From Parvularcula sp964219355 (lineage in GTDB: Bacteria > Pseudomonadota > Alphaproteobacteria > Caulobacterales > Parvularculaceae): a stretch of DNA of 64,000 nucleotides. Below are positions 42,971-50,227 of the stretch, one piece after another. The stretch covers positions 1 through 64,000 of the forward strand of contig CAXPOZ010000004.1 in assembly GCA_964219355.1 (NCBI GenBank), given 5' to 3'. The notes below the pieces were generated by a model. It was not told the DNA's origin, ran no database searches, and was given only the letters and a program-made list of their open reading frames with translations. The stretch's first letter is position 1. Every line of letters starts with the position of its first letter. Made by a program: the position numbers and the translations under genes.

Positions 42971-44029
42971 ATGTCCGAAGCCCCGCCGCAGCTTGAATTG
43001 ACCCCATCGCGGACCTTCCCCTCCTGGCTTGCCAATTCGGGCTCAAGTCTCGCCTTCACGACATATCAGGCGGGCAAGGTCTTCTTCATCGGCACCAACA
43101 GGGAAGAGGGAAAGCTCTCCATCTTCGAGCGGACCTTTAACCGCTGCATGGGGCTGGGCGTGCATGAGCGTCGGCTGTGGCTCTCCTCTCTTTACCAATT
43201 GTTCCGTTTCGAGAACTTCCTCGATGAGGGCCAGCAGCAGGGCGATTATGACGCTGTCTATGTGCCGGTTGAGGCGCGGACGACCGGCGATGTCGATATT
43301 CATGACGTCCATCCCTATCGCGACGGGCGCCAGCCGATTTTCGTCGTGACACGGTTCAATTGCATTGCGACCTTTGACGAGCGCAACAGCTTCGCGCCCG
43401 TCTGGATCCCGCCCTTTATCGACCGGCTAGCCGCGGAAGACCGCTGCCATCTGAACGGCCTTGCCATGAAGGATGGCGAGCCCGCTTATGTCACCTGCGT
43501 TTCCAAAACCAACGTATCGGGGGGATGGCGCGAGCACCGGATGGGCGGCGGCGTCATCGTGAGCGTGCCGGACGGAAAGATCATTGCCGAGGGGCTCTCC
43601 ATGCCGCATTCGCCTCGGCTTTATGATGGCCAGCTCTATGTCCTCCAGTCCGGAGTTGGCGAGTTTGGCCGCATCAATCTTGAGACAGGCGCCTTTGAAA
43701 AGCTCTGTTTCCTTCCGGGATTTGCGCGCGGTCTGACATTTCTGGGACGCCATGCGATCATCGGGGTGTCCCGGCCGCGGGCAGAAAAGACCTTTGAAGG
43801 GCTCGCCCTCGATGACCGGCTGAAAGAGCAAGGCATCTCGTCCCGCTGCCAGCTTGCCGTGGTTAATCTGGACACGGGCGATATCGAACACACGCTCGAG
43901 ATCGATGGTGTCGTGCAGGAGCTATATGATGTCGGTGCCCTGCCCGGAATCGTCCGGCCTCAGGCCATTGGCTTCAAGACGGATGACATCCGTTTCGTGA
44001 TCCGGCCGGCGAAAACTCTTCGGTCTTAA
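42971..44029 (+). CDS. TIGR03032-family protein
   Basis: A 352-residue protein resembling the TIGR03032 (DUF4915) family, with the typical N-terminal FPSWLANSGSSLAFTTYQAGKV and C-terminal beta segments; a five- to six-bladed propeller-like fold is inferred. The family is often near surface or sulfated-polysaccharide genes but has no known function. No signal peptide is present. It lies 138 nt upstream of csgF on the same strand; whether it belongs to the curli locus is unknown. Confidence 0.75.
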   Translation: MSEAPPQLELTPSRTFPSWLANSGSSLAFTTYQAGKVFFIGTNREEGKLSIFERTFNRCMGLGVHERRLWLSSLYQLFRFENFLDEGQQQGDYDAVYVPVEARTTGDVDIHDVHPYRDGRQPIFVVTRFNCIATFDERNSFAPVWIPPFIDRLAAEDRCHLNGLAMKDGEPAYVTCVSKTNVSGGWREHRMGGGVIVSVPDGKIIAEGLSMPHSPRLYDGQLYVLQSGVGEFGRINLETGAFEKLCFLPGFARGLTFLGRHAIIGVSRPRAEKTFEGLALDDRLKEQGISSRCQLAVVNLDTGDIEHTLEIDGVVQELYDVGALPGIVRPQAIGFKTDDIRFVIRPAKTLRS

Positions 44030-44167
44030 CCATAAATCCCGAAATTTATCGGGGCGCTTTGCCCCTCTGGCACGAACTTCGCTTCATCCTTTCCCAAATG
44101 CTAATGCGAGGGTTGGAAGCGGGCGATTGATCCGCCTCCCCCCTCGCCTCAGTCAAGGGGTGAAGCC

Positions 44168-44581
44168 ATGCGGATATGTGCCATTACAGCTGCGATGTTG
44201 TTAACGACATCGGCGGCAAACGCGCAGGACCTGGTCTACGAACCGATCAACCCGTCCTTCGGCGGGAATTCTTTCAACTCCGCGCATCTGTTGGCGATTG
44301 CCAATGCGCAAAACTCCTATGATCCGCCCTCGAACGAGACATCGGACCTCGACCGGTTCATCCGCTCGCTGGAAAGCCGGCTGATGTCCTCGCTGGCCTC
44401 GGAAGTCACGCAAGCCATCTTCGGTGAAGGCGGAGATGATCAGGGCACGATCGTCTTCGGTGATCAGACCATCGAATACTCCCGCGGTCTCGACGGCATC
44501 CAGCTGACCGTCATCGAAGGGGATGGCTCGCGCACGGTGATCACCGTGCCGACGCTGATGACCTCCGGCGGGATCAACTAA
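44168..44581 (+). CDS. csgF: curli assembly protein CsgF
   Basis: A 137-residue secreted protein with a signal peptide (cleavage after ANAQ) and the CsgF signature DLVYEPINPSFGGNSFNSAH. It continues with LLAIANAQNSY, which matches the loop that inserts into the CsgG pore in E. coli. CsgF couples the CsgG channel to the nucleator at the cell surface. AAGGGG precedes the ATG. csgG follows after 13 nt. Confidence 0.93.
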   Translation: MRICAITAAMLLTTSAANAQDLVYEPINPSFGGNSFNSAHLLAIANAQNSYDPPSNETSDLDRFIRSLESRLMSSLASEVTQAIFGEGGDDQGTIVFGDQTIEYSRGLDGIQLTVIEGDGSRTVITVPTLMTSGGIN

Positions 44582-44594
44582 GGTGGAAAAGAAC

Positions 44595-45626
44595 ATGATG
44601 CGCAAGATTTTTGGGAGCTTCGGCAGCAAGGCCCTGCTCGGCGGTATCGGCGCCCTGCTCGTCACCGGCTGCACGACCGTTCCGGCAGAGCACCCGCTGG
44701 TCTCAACTCAGCCGGTCATGGCCAAGCAGACCCAGACCCAGGAAGCCCTCCGGGCGCTGGGCTCGCCTGCTGCCAAGGTACCAATTGCCGTCTACGGATT
44801 TGAAGACAAAACGGGCCAGTTCCGTCCCTCCGAGACCGGACAGACCCTCTCCCGCGCCGTCACGCAAGGTGCCGATGCGGTGCTGATCAAGGCGTTGCAG
44901 GATACGGGCAATCGCAAATGGTTCACCGTCATCGAACGGGGCGGGCTGAACAATCTCCTTAAAGAACGTCAGATCATTTCCGAGATGCGCCAGCGCTATT
45001 TGGGCGAGACCTCGGTCAATGCCCAAGCCTTGCCGCCGCTGCTGTTTGCCGGCGTGATCCTCGAAGGCGGGATCATCGGCTATGATTCAAACACGATGAC
45101 CGGCGGGGCCGCCGCCCGTTATCTCGGCATTGGTGGGCAGACGGAATACCGCCAGAACGTCGTCTCGGTTTACCTACGGGCCGTCAGCGTCAAGACCGGT
45201 GAGGTCCTCGTGTCGGTCACGACCGAGAAAACCATCGCGTCTGTCGGCGTGGGTGGCAACGCGTTCCGCTTTGTCTCCTTTGATGAGCTGCTCGAAGCCG
45301 ATTTCGGTTTCACCTCGAACGAGCCGGGTCTCTATGCCCTTCGTCAGGCGATCGAAAAAGCCGTCTACGCCATGGTAATGGAAGGCGCGGATGTCGGGCT
45401 CTGGGCGTTTGATGACAATGCCCGCGGCGCTCAACTCATCAGCGAATATATCTCGGAGCGTGACGCCATCTACGTCACCGCCGAACCCCAAGCGACCCCA
45501 AGCCGCACGGCCAGCGACAGCTCGGCTTCGCAGGTCCGCTACGCAGACAGCTCGGCCGCCCGGATGAACGGCCTCGGCAAATCTGGCGCCCTCAACCGCG
45601 CCATCGTCAATGTGGGGACGAAATGA
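44595..45626 (+). CDS. csgG: curli secretion channel lipoprotein CsgG
   Basis: A 343-residue lipoprotein (lipobox LLVTGC near residue 25), the outer-membrane nonameric channel for curli subunits. Typical features are VPIAVYGFEDKTGQFRPSE, SRAVTQGADAVLIKAL, FTVIERGGLNNLLKER, GGIIGYDSNTMTGG and VSVYLRAV. Length exceeds E. coli CsgG (277) through a longer C-terminal tail rich in Ser/Ala. ATG at 44595 follows AAGGTGG by 8 nt. Its TGA overlaps an ATG (ATGA) at 45623 whose frame runs into the next gene. Confidence 0.94.
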   Translation: MMRKIFGSFGSKALLGGIGALLVTGCTTVPAEHPLVSTQPVMAKQTQTQEALRALGSPAAKVPIAVYGFEDKTGQFRPSETGQTLSRAVTQGADAVLIKALQDTGNRKWFTVIERGGLNNLLKERQIISEMRQRYLGETSVNAQALPPLLFAGVILEGGIIGYDSNTMTGGAAARYLGIGGQTEYRQNVVSVYLRAVSVKTGEVLVSVTTEKTIASVGVGGNAFRFVSFDELLEADFGFTSNEPGLYALRQAIEKAVYAMVMEGADVGLWAFDDNARGAQLISEYISERDAIYVTAEPQATPSRTASDSSASQVRYADSSAARMNGLGKSGALNRAIVNVGTK

Positions 45627-45669
45627 AGAAATTCGGATCTTCCGTCAGGAATATTCCGATGACGGAGAC

Positions 45670-45693
45670 CACCCTTCGCGAAAGCAAAGGGTG
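45670..45693 (+). other. hairpin between csgG and first curlin gene
   Basis: CACCCTT (45670-45676) pairs with AAGGGTG (45687-45693) around a 10-nt loop. It lies 62 nt upstream of the curlin start. A mature 3'- or 5'-end stabiliser or attenuator would explain high curlin and low CsgG yields. No T-tract follows. Confidence 0.45.
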
Positions 45694-45754
45694 CTCACCA
45701 ACAGGAAAAACTAAAACTGCCAAAAGTGCGACATCAGGAGAGAAGGTGCACATC

Positions 45755-47281
45755 ATGATGAAAAAACTGATCGCGGGGGTTTCTGCCGCCGCCCTCACTG
45801 CTGGTCTGTCTGCAGGCTATGCAGCCCAACCGGCGCCCGGCTCTGTCATTGAACAGAACGGTGAAGAGAACACGGCCAATGTGGCCCAGACGAGCAGCTC
45901 GAACGCGTCGTTGATTGATCAGGATGCGGTTAATGCCAAGGCTGACGTCCTGCAGGACGGTGCTGACAACTCGTCCAGCATCATCCAGTTCGACGAATTC
46001 GGTGAATTCCCCGGTAACCCCGGCGCTTTTGACGATGACCCCTTTGCTTCTGTTGAGCAGCGCGGCAATTCGAACAGCGCCGTGATCTTCCAGGATGCAA
46101 CTGGTGAGACGCGCAGCCTCGATGTCATCATCGATCAGTCCGGGGACGGAAACGCCTCTGACGTCATGCAGACCGGCACCGGCCAGGGCCCGACCAACGG
46201 CATGCGTACTGACATCACTCAAGGTGGTGGTGACAGCGCGACCGTGACCCAGTTCCTCGGCGATGCAGCGCGTGATCTCGACGCGACCATCTCGCAAAGC
46301 GGCGGCGGCACAGCCACTGTCACGCAGAGCGCGAATGGCGCCGGCTCGGGCTTTGTCTCGACCGACATCATCCAGAACGGTGTCGGCACGGTCGATGTCA
46401 TGCAGTCGATTGATGCGGCGGACAGCACGGATCTGACGGCAACCGTCGATCAGACTGATGGCGGCGCGGCCCGGATCAACCAGACCCTGACGGGCGATTC
46501 GAACTCGTTCCTTGATGCCTCGATCACCCAGAACGGGACAGATGACGCAACGATCAATCAGCGTGCTGATTTTGCTGACGGCACGTCCCTCAATGCAACG
46601 ATTGACCAGACCAATACGGGCGGTCCGTCGAACATGGCAGTGATGACCCAGACCGACGCCACCAACCTTGCCGACGGTAATCTTGACGGCACGATCACCC
46701 AGAACGGCTCGGGCAACGATGCCGAGCTGACCCAGGTGAATCGCGGCCACCTCGCCAACATCACGCAGATCGGTGCCGACAACCTGGTCGATGTCGACCA
46801 GAACTTCGTCAACAACACCGTCACGATCGATCAGCTCAGCACCGGGATCGCTTTTGCATCCGCCAACAGTGCACTGGTCATTCAGGACAGTGAAGACAAC
46901 GTTGCCACCATCGCGCAGGAGAACGACCTCAACCGGTCGACCATCCGTCAGGGCGATGCCGGCTCAAACACTGGCAACTGGGCGATGACGACCCAGACCG
47001 GCCAGGACAACACTTCACATATCGATCAGCGTTTCTCGATGAACGGGACGGTCACCTTGACCGCTTCGGGCGACGATAACCTGTCGAATGTGAACCATCT
47101 CGGCCTCTCCGACACGGCAACAGTCGATCAGTCGGGGAACGATAATGAATCGACTATCACCCAGACCGGCTCGGTCATGGGGGCAGGCAACACCGCAACC
47201 GTGAATCAGATGGGTGACGGCTACACCTCCACCCTGACGCAGATCGGCTCCGGGAATGATGCCGTCATCTCGCAGCATTAA
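45755..47281 (+). CDS. curlin-repeat amyloid subunit (CsgA-like), first copy
   Basis: A 508-residue secreted protein: signal peptide (to about residue 24, AGYAAQ) then about 18 irregular curlin strands with Gln at each end, such as VEQRGNSNSAVIFQ, SITQNGTDDATINQ and DQSGNDNESTITQ. They are longer and less regular than the repeats of E. coli CsgA. The last strand is TQIGSGNDAVISQ. ATG at 45755 is chosen because a signal peptide starts there; an in-frame ATG at 45623 would add 44 residues. It should polymerise into surface fibres via CsgG. Confidence 0.88.
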   Translation: MMKKLIAGVSAAALTAGLSAGYAAQPAPGSVIEQNGEENTANVAQTSSSNASLIDQDAVNAKADVLQDGADNSSSIIQFDEFGEFPGNPGAFDDDPFASVEQRGNSNSAVIFQDATGETRSLDVIIDQSGDGNASDVMQTGTGQGPTNGMRTDITQGGGDSATVTQFLGDAARDLDATISQSGGGTATVTQSANGAGSGFVSTDIIQNGVGTVDVMQSIDAADSTDLTATVDQTDGGAARINQTLTGDSNSFLDASITQNGTDDATINQRADFADGTSLNATIDQTNTGGPSNMAVMTQTDATNLADGNLDGTITQNGSGNDAELTQVNRGHLANITQIGADNLVDVDQNFVNNTVTIDQLSTGIAFASANSALVIQDSEDNVATIAQENDLNRSTIRQGDAGSNTGNWAMTTQTGQDNTSHIDQRFSMNGTVTLTASGDDNLSNVNHLGLSDTATVDQSGNDNESTITQTGSVMGAGNTATVNQMGDGYTSTLTQIGSGNDAVISQH

Positions 47282-47320
47282 GCCATGAGTGGCCAGAACA
47301 AGATATTCCGGAGAGAGAAA

Positions 47321-48748
47321 ATGCGTAATATGAGCAAATTCATTGCAGGCGCCTCGGCACTTGCTCTCATCGCCGGGGCCGCTTCGGCCCAGACGATCGA
47401 GGATGTCCAGGAGGGGGCGGAAGTCACCCAGGACGGCAATCTTAACAGCATTCTTGTTGATCAGACCGGCAGCACCAACGGTGTGATGGTCGAACAGAGT
47501 GCTCTTCGTGGCTTCATCGATATCGATCAGGACGGCGCAGACAACCGCGCCCTCGTGATGCAGGAAGATGATTTCGACACGACACCGGGTCAGGCACCGT
47601 TCTTCGATGAAGATCCCGATGCCACCGTTTCGCAAAGCGGGACGGCGAACGACGCCATGATCGATCAGAGCTTCTCCAACAATGCGCGGAACCACGATGC
47701 GACCATCACGCAATCGGGCGAGCGTCTTGAAGGGGTGATCACCCAGGCCGCTTCTGGCGGGACGGCGCGCGGTAACTCCGCCAATATCGATCAGACGGGT
47801 GCAGACGGTACGTCCTCGATCCTCCAGTCCACCGCGACCGGAGCTGAGAACATCGTTGCCAACATCACCCAGACCGATGCAGTTGTCGGCTCGAATGCCG
47901 CCATCCTGCAGGAAGCCGAAGGCACACAAACGGGCGATATCAATGCTGATATCAACCAGACCGGCTCAGGCGTTTCCTATATCGATCAAAGCATCATGAC
48001 CATCAAATCGAAGGGTGTTGATGCCACGATCAACCAGACCGATGGCGGCTACGCTTCGATCAACCAGCGCATGGAAAACCAACAGCAGTCTGACTTTTCT
48101 GCGCTCATCAACCAGACGGGCGACAGCTCGGCCCTGATTGACCAGCGCGGTACGGTTGAAGGCACGACCACCATGTCCGCAACTATCGACCAGATGGGCA
48201 TGGGCAATGATGCGCTGATCACGCAGATCGACCTGACAGATACGGACGCGATCGGCGATGGCCGCATCACTTCCAGCATCATGCAGGTAGGGTCTTTCAA
48301 CTCAGCCGACATTTTCGTCCGTAACCGTGACAATACGGCGACCGTCATCCAGTCCGGGAACTACTCCTCGGCAGATGTCGACCAGCTGTCGCGGGAGAAC
48401 AGCATCACTGTCCTGCAAAACGGGACGGGTGCGTCTGCGGCTGAAATGAACACGGCTGATATTGACCAGAATGCAGTTGGCGCCACGGCGACGATTATTC
48501 AGGACGGTCATTCGAACACGGCCCTGACATCGCAAACTTCGGCGACGGGCGGCTTCAATGAGCACAATGCCTCCGTCACCCAGCTGGGCTCGGACAACCT
48601 CAGTGACATTGATCAGTTCGGCCACGGCCCTGTCGGCAATACCGCCTCCGTCACGCAAGGCGGCGATGGCTTTGCCTCGACCGTCTCGCAGAACGGCTCG
48701 GGCAATGTAGCCAATGTCACCCAAGGGCTGATCGTCCCAGCGAACTAA
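47321..48748 (+). CDS. curlin-repeat amyloid subunit (CsgA-like), second copy
   Basis: A 475-residue secreted protein paralogous to the preceding gene. A signal peptide ends near AASAQT (residue 24), and about 17 curlin strands follow, for example DIDQDGADNRALVMQ, ATINQTDGGYASINQ and ATIDQMGMGNDALITQ. The last ones are spaced tightly (VSQNGSGNVANVTQ). GGAGAGAG precedes the ATG. The gene follows the first curlin by 39 nt. Both are candidate major fibre subunits. Confidence 0.88.
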   Translation: MRNMSKFIAGASALALIAGAASAQTIEDVQEGAEVTQDGNLNSILVDQTGSTNGVMVEQSALRGFIDIDQDGADNRALVMQEDDFDTTPGQAPFFDEDPDATVSQSGTANDAMIDQSFSNNARNHDATITQSGERLEGVITQAASGGTARGNSANIDQTGADGTSSILQSTATGAENIVANITQTDAVVGSNAAILQEAEGTQTGDINADINQTGSGVSYIDQSIMTIKSKGVDATINQTDGGYASINQRMENQQQSDFSALINQTGDSSALIDQRGTVEGTTTMSATIDQMGMGNDALITQIDLTDTDAIGDGRITSSIMQVGSFNSADIFVRNRDNTATVIQSGNYSSADVDQLSRENSITVLQNGTGASAAEMNTADIDQNAVGATATIIQDGHSNTALTSQTSATGGFNEHNASVTQLGSDNLSDIDQFGHGPVGNTASVTQGGDGFASTVSQNGSGNVANVTQGLIVPAN

Positions 48749-48759
48749 CGCACACGAAC

Positions 48760-48790
48760 TCTCTTCACCGGCCCTGCGCCGGTGAAGAGA
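48760..48790 (+). other. 12-bp hairpin between second and third curlin genes
   Basis: TCTCTTCACCGG (48760-48771) pairs perfectly with CCGGTGAAGAGA (48779-48790) around a 7-nt loop, in the 93-nt gap between the second and third curlin genes. No T-tract follows. It likely protects or attenuates the mRNA. Confidence 0.6.
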
Positions 48791-48841
48791 TCCCTCGGGG
48801 CCAGGCCCATCTCCTGGCGAAATGAAAAAGAGGATTGCGCT

Positions 48842-49456
48842 ATGGATACCATTCATCGTCGATGCCGGCCCACGCATCTGGGCAAGTTGCTTCCCGCCGC
48901 TCTCTTCTTTCTTTGCGGTCAGGCGATGGCGCAGGACGGAACTGTCTTTATCGACCAGATCGGCACACAGAATATTTCGGATGTCCGCCAGTATGGCGCC
49001 TTGAGCACGGCGGAAATCCGCCAGAATGGCGACGAGAACAGCGTTGATGTCCTTCAGGAAGGCAACACTAACAGTGTTGAGCTTTCTCAGACAGCCGCAA
49101 GCGACGCGGCAAATATCGCCCTGATCGAACAGCAGGGCTCGGCGAATACGGCAAAAGTCACGCAAACCGTGACCGGCGCGATTGCCAGCGGCAATGCCAA
49201 TATTGCCGAGCAATATCAGTACGGAAACAACAACTCCGCCGAGATCATTCAGGAAGGTCGCGGCAATTCGGCCCTGCAGCTGCAGGACGGAAATGACAAC
49301 ACCTCCCTGATCGAGCAATATGGAAACAACAATACCGCGATCAACCTTCAGTATGGGGATGGCAATGCCCTCCCCTTCGGCGTCGGCATCGTGCAGGATG
49401 GCGACAGCGCGTCTGTGACGGTTGAACAATACGCGCCGGGATATGGGCCGAACTGA
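48842..49456 (+). CDS. curlin-repeat protein (CsgB/CsgA-like), third copy
   Basis: A 204-residue secreted protein with a signal peptide (to about residue 30, QAMAQD) and about 10 curlin strands of regular 11-residue spacing, such as QYGALSTAEIRQ, QNGDENSVDVLQ and QYGNNNTAINLQ. This regularity is closest to canonical CsgA/CsgB. Being smallest and last of the three, it may act as the nucleator, though no CsgB-specific motif was confirmed. GAGG precedes the ATG. Its TGA overlaps the ATG of the next gene. Confidence 0.85.
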   Translation: MDTIHRRCRPTHLGKLLPAALFFLCGQAMAQDGTVFIDQIGTQNISDVRQYGALSTAEIRQNGDENSVDVLQEGNTNSVELSQTAASDAANIALIEQQGSANTAKVTQTVTGAIASGNANIAEQYQYGNNNSAEIIQEGRGNSALQLQDGNDNTSLIEQYGNNNTAINLQYGDGNALPFGVGIVQDGDSASVTVEQYAPGYGPN

Positions 49457-50016
49457 TGATCAAAGCATTCTCCTCCGCCCTCCTGCCAGCGCTCATCCTT
49501 GCGGCCTGCGCTGCGCCCAAAGTGCATGAATCACCGGGCGCCAGCGTTCTTGACCCCGCCTCGCGTGATGTGCTGACAGGCCAGATCCCCGTGACCGATA
49601 CCGGCATGGACCAGATCGGCTCTGGCAATGCGGCGAATACGGCAGAACAGATCACCTCACTAGAAGCAGGCGATGCCATCACGGCCGAGCAGCTCCGCAC
49701 CTATGCCGACCGCTGCGCACCGGATACAGCGGACCCGGCGCCGGCCGTGATCTGCGATGAACTGCGCCTGATGATCAAGCGCCGCTATAAGAGTGATGAT
49801 GAACTCAACCGTGCCCTGAATGTTCTAGAGAACCTCGGGCGCGGCGGTGAGGCAGATGCGCTACTGCTCCGCTCGGGCCTCAGTGACGGGATGTTGCCGC
49901 CGGAAGTGCTGCAGAAACCTGCCGCCGATCCGGCCCCTCGCCCGCTGGTCAAAGACGCCCTCCCTGAGGAAGTGATCACAGAAGTGGTGAACGGCCCCGT
50001 CCCCGCAACGAAATAA
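49456..50016 (+). CDS. curli-locus lipoprotein with one curlin-like strand
   Basis: A 186-residue lipoprotein (lipobox LILAAC near residue 18). A single curlin-like strand, MDQIGSGNAANTAEQI (about residues 50-65), sits after the lipid anchor. It is followed by a helical domain with two cysteines (DRCAPD, VICDEL) and a Pro/Ala tail. Its ATG overlaps the third curlin TGA (TGATG), so translation is coupled. The strand could dock on the amyloid template, making this a membrane-anchored nucleator or cap. This function is inferred. Confidence 0.8.
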   Translation: MIKAFSSALLPALILAACAAPKVHESPGASVLDPASRDVLTGQIPVTDTGMDQIGSGNAANTAEQITSLEAGDAITAEQLRTYADRCAPDTADPAPAVICDELRLMIKRRYKSDDELNRALNVLENLGRGGEADALLLRSGLSDGMLPPEVLQKPAADPAPRPLVKDALPEEVITEVVNGPVPATK

Positions 50017-50075
50017 GCCCGAGCTGGCGCGCGTGTGCTCGCAGCTTGTAAACTACTGATTTCGGGGGCGAAAAA

Positions 50076-50150
50076 TGGCAGTCCCTAGGGGAATCGAACC
50101 CCTCTTTCCAGGTTGAAAACCTGGCGTCCTAACCGATAGACGAAGGGACC
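50076..50150 (-). tRNA. tRNA-Glu (TTC anticodon)
   Basis: The minus strand folds as a tRNA of 75 nt. The acceptor pairs GGTCCCT with AGGGACT (one G-T), the anticodon loop is TTTTCAA (TTC, Glu), the T-loop TTCGATT, and the encoded CCA lies at 50076-50078. Confidence 0.97.
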
Positions 50151-50178
50151 GCGGGTTCAGCCTGCGGCCGGAAACGGG

Positions 50179-50207
50179 TGTATAATCATCTGAATCCGGC
50201 GGCGCAA
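50179..50207 (-). promoter_or_regulatory. candidate tRNA-Glu promoter
   Basis: Minus-strand TTGCGC (50202-50207), a 17-nt spacer and TATACA (50179-50184) lie 28 nt upstream of the tRNA 5' end and downstream of the recJ stop. Confidence 0.5.
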
Positions 50208-50227
50208 GAAGATTTTGGACGCTATTT

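Noticed and set aside
45734..49429. Minus-strand open frames of 304-375 codons across the curlin genes
   Set aside because: They mirror the repetitive curlin sequence and have no motif, signal peptide or ribosome-binding site. They come from the regular codon pattern of the repeats.
45755..49456. Possible CRISPR or DNA tandem repeat in the curlin region
   Set aside because: The repetition is at the protein level (Gln-bounded strands) with varied codons. There is no constant direct repeat with equal spacers.
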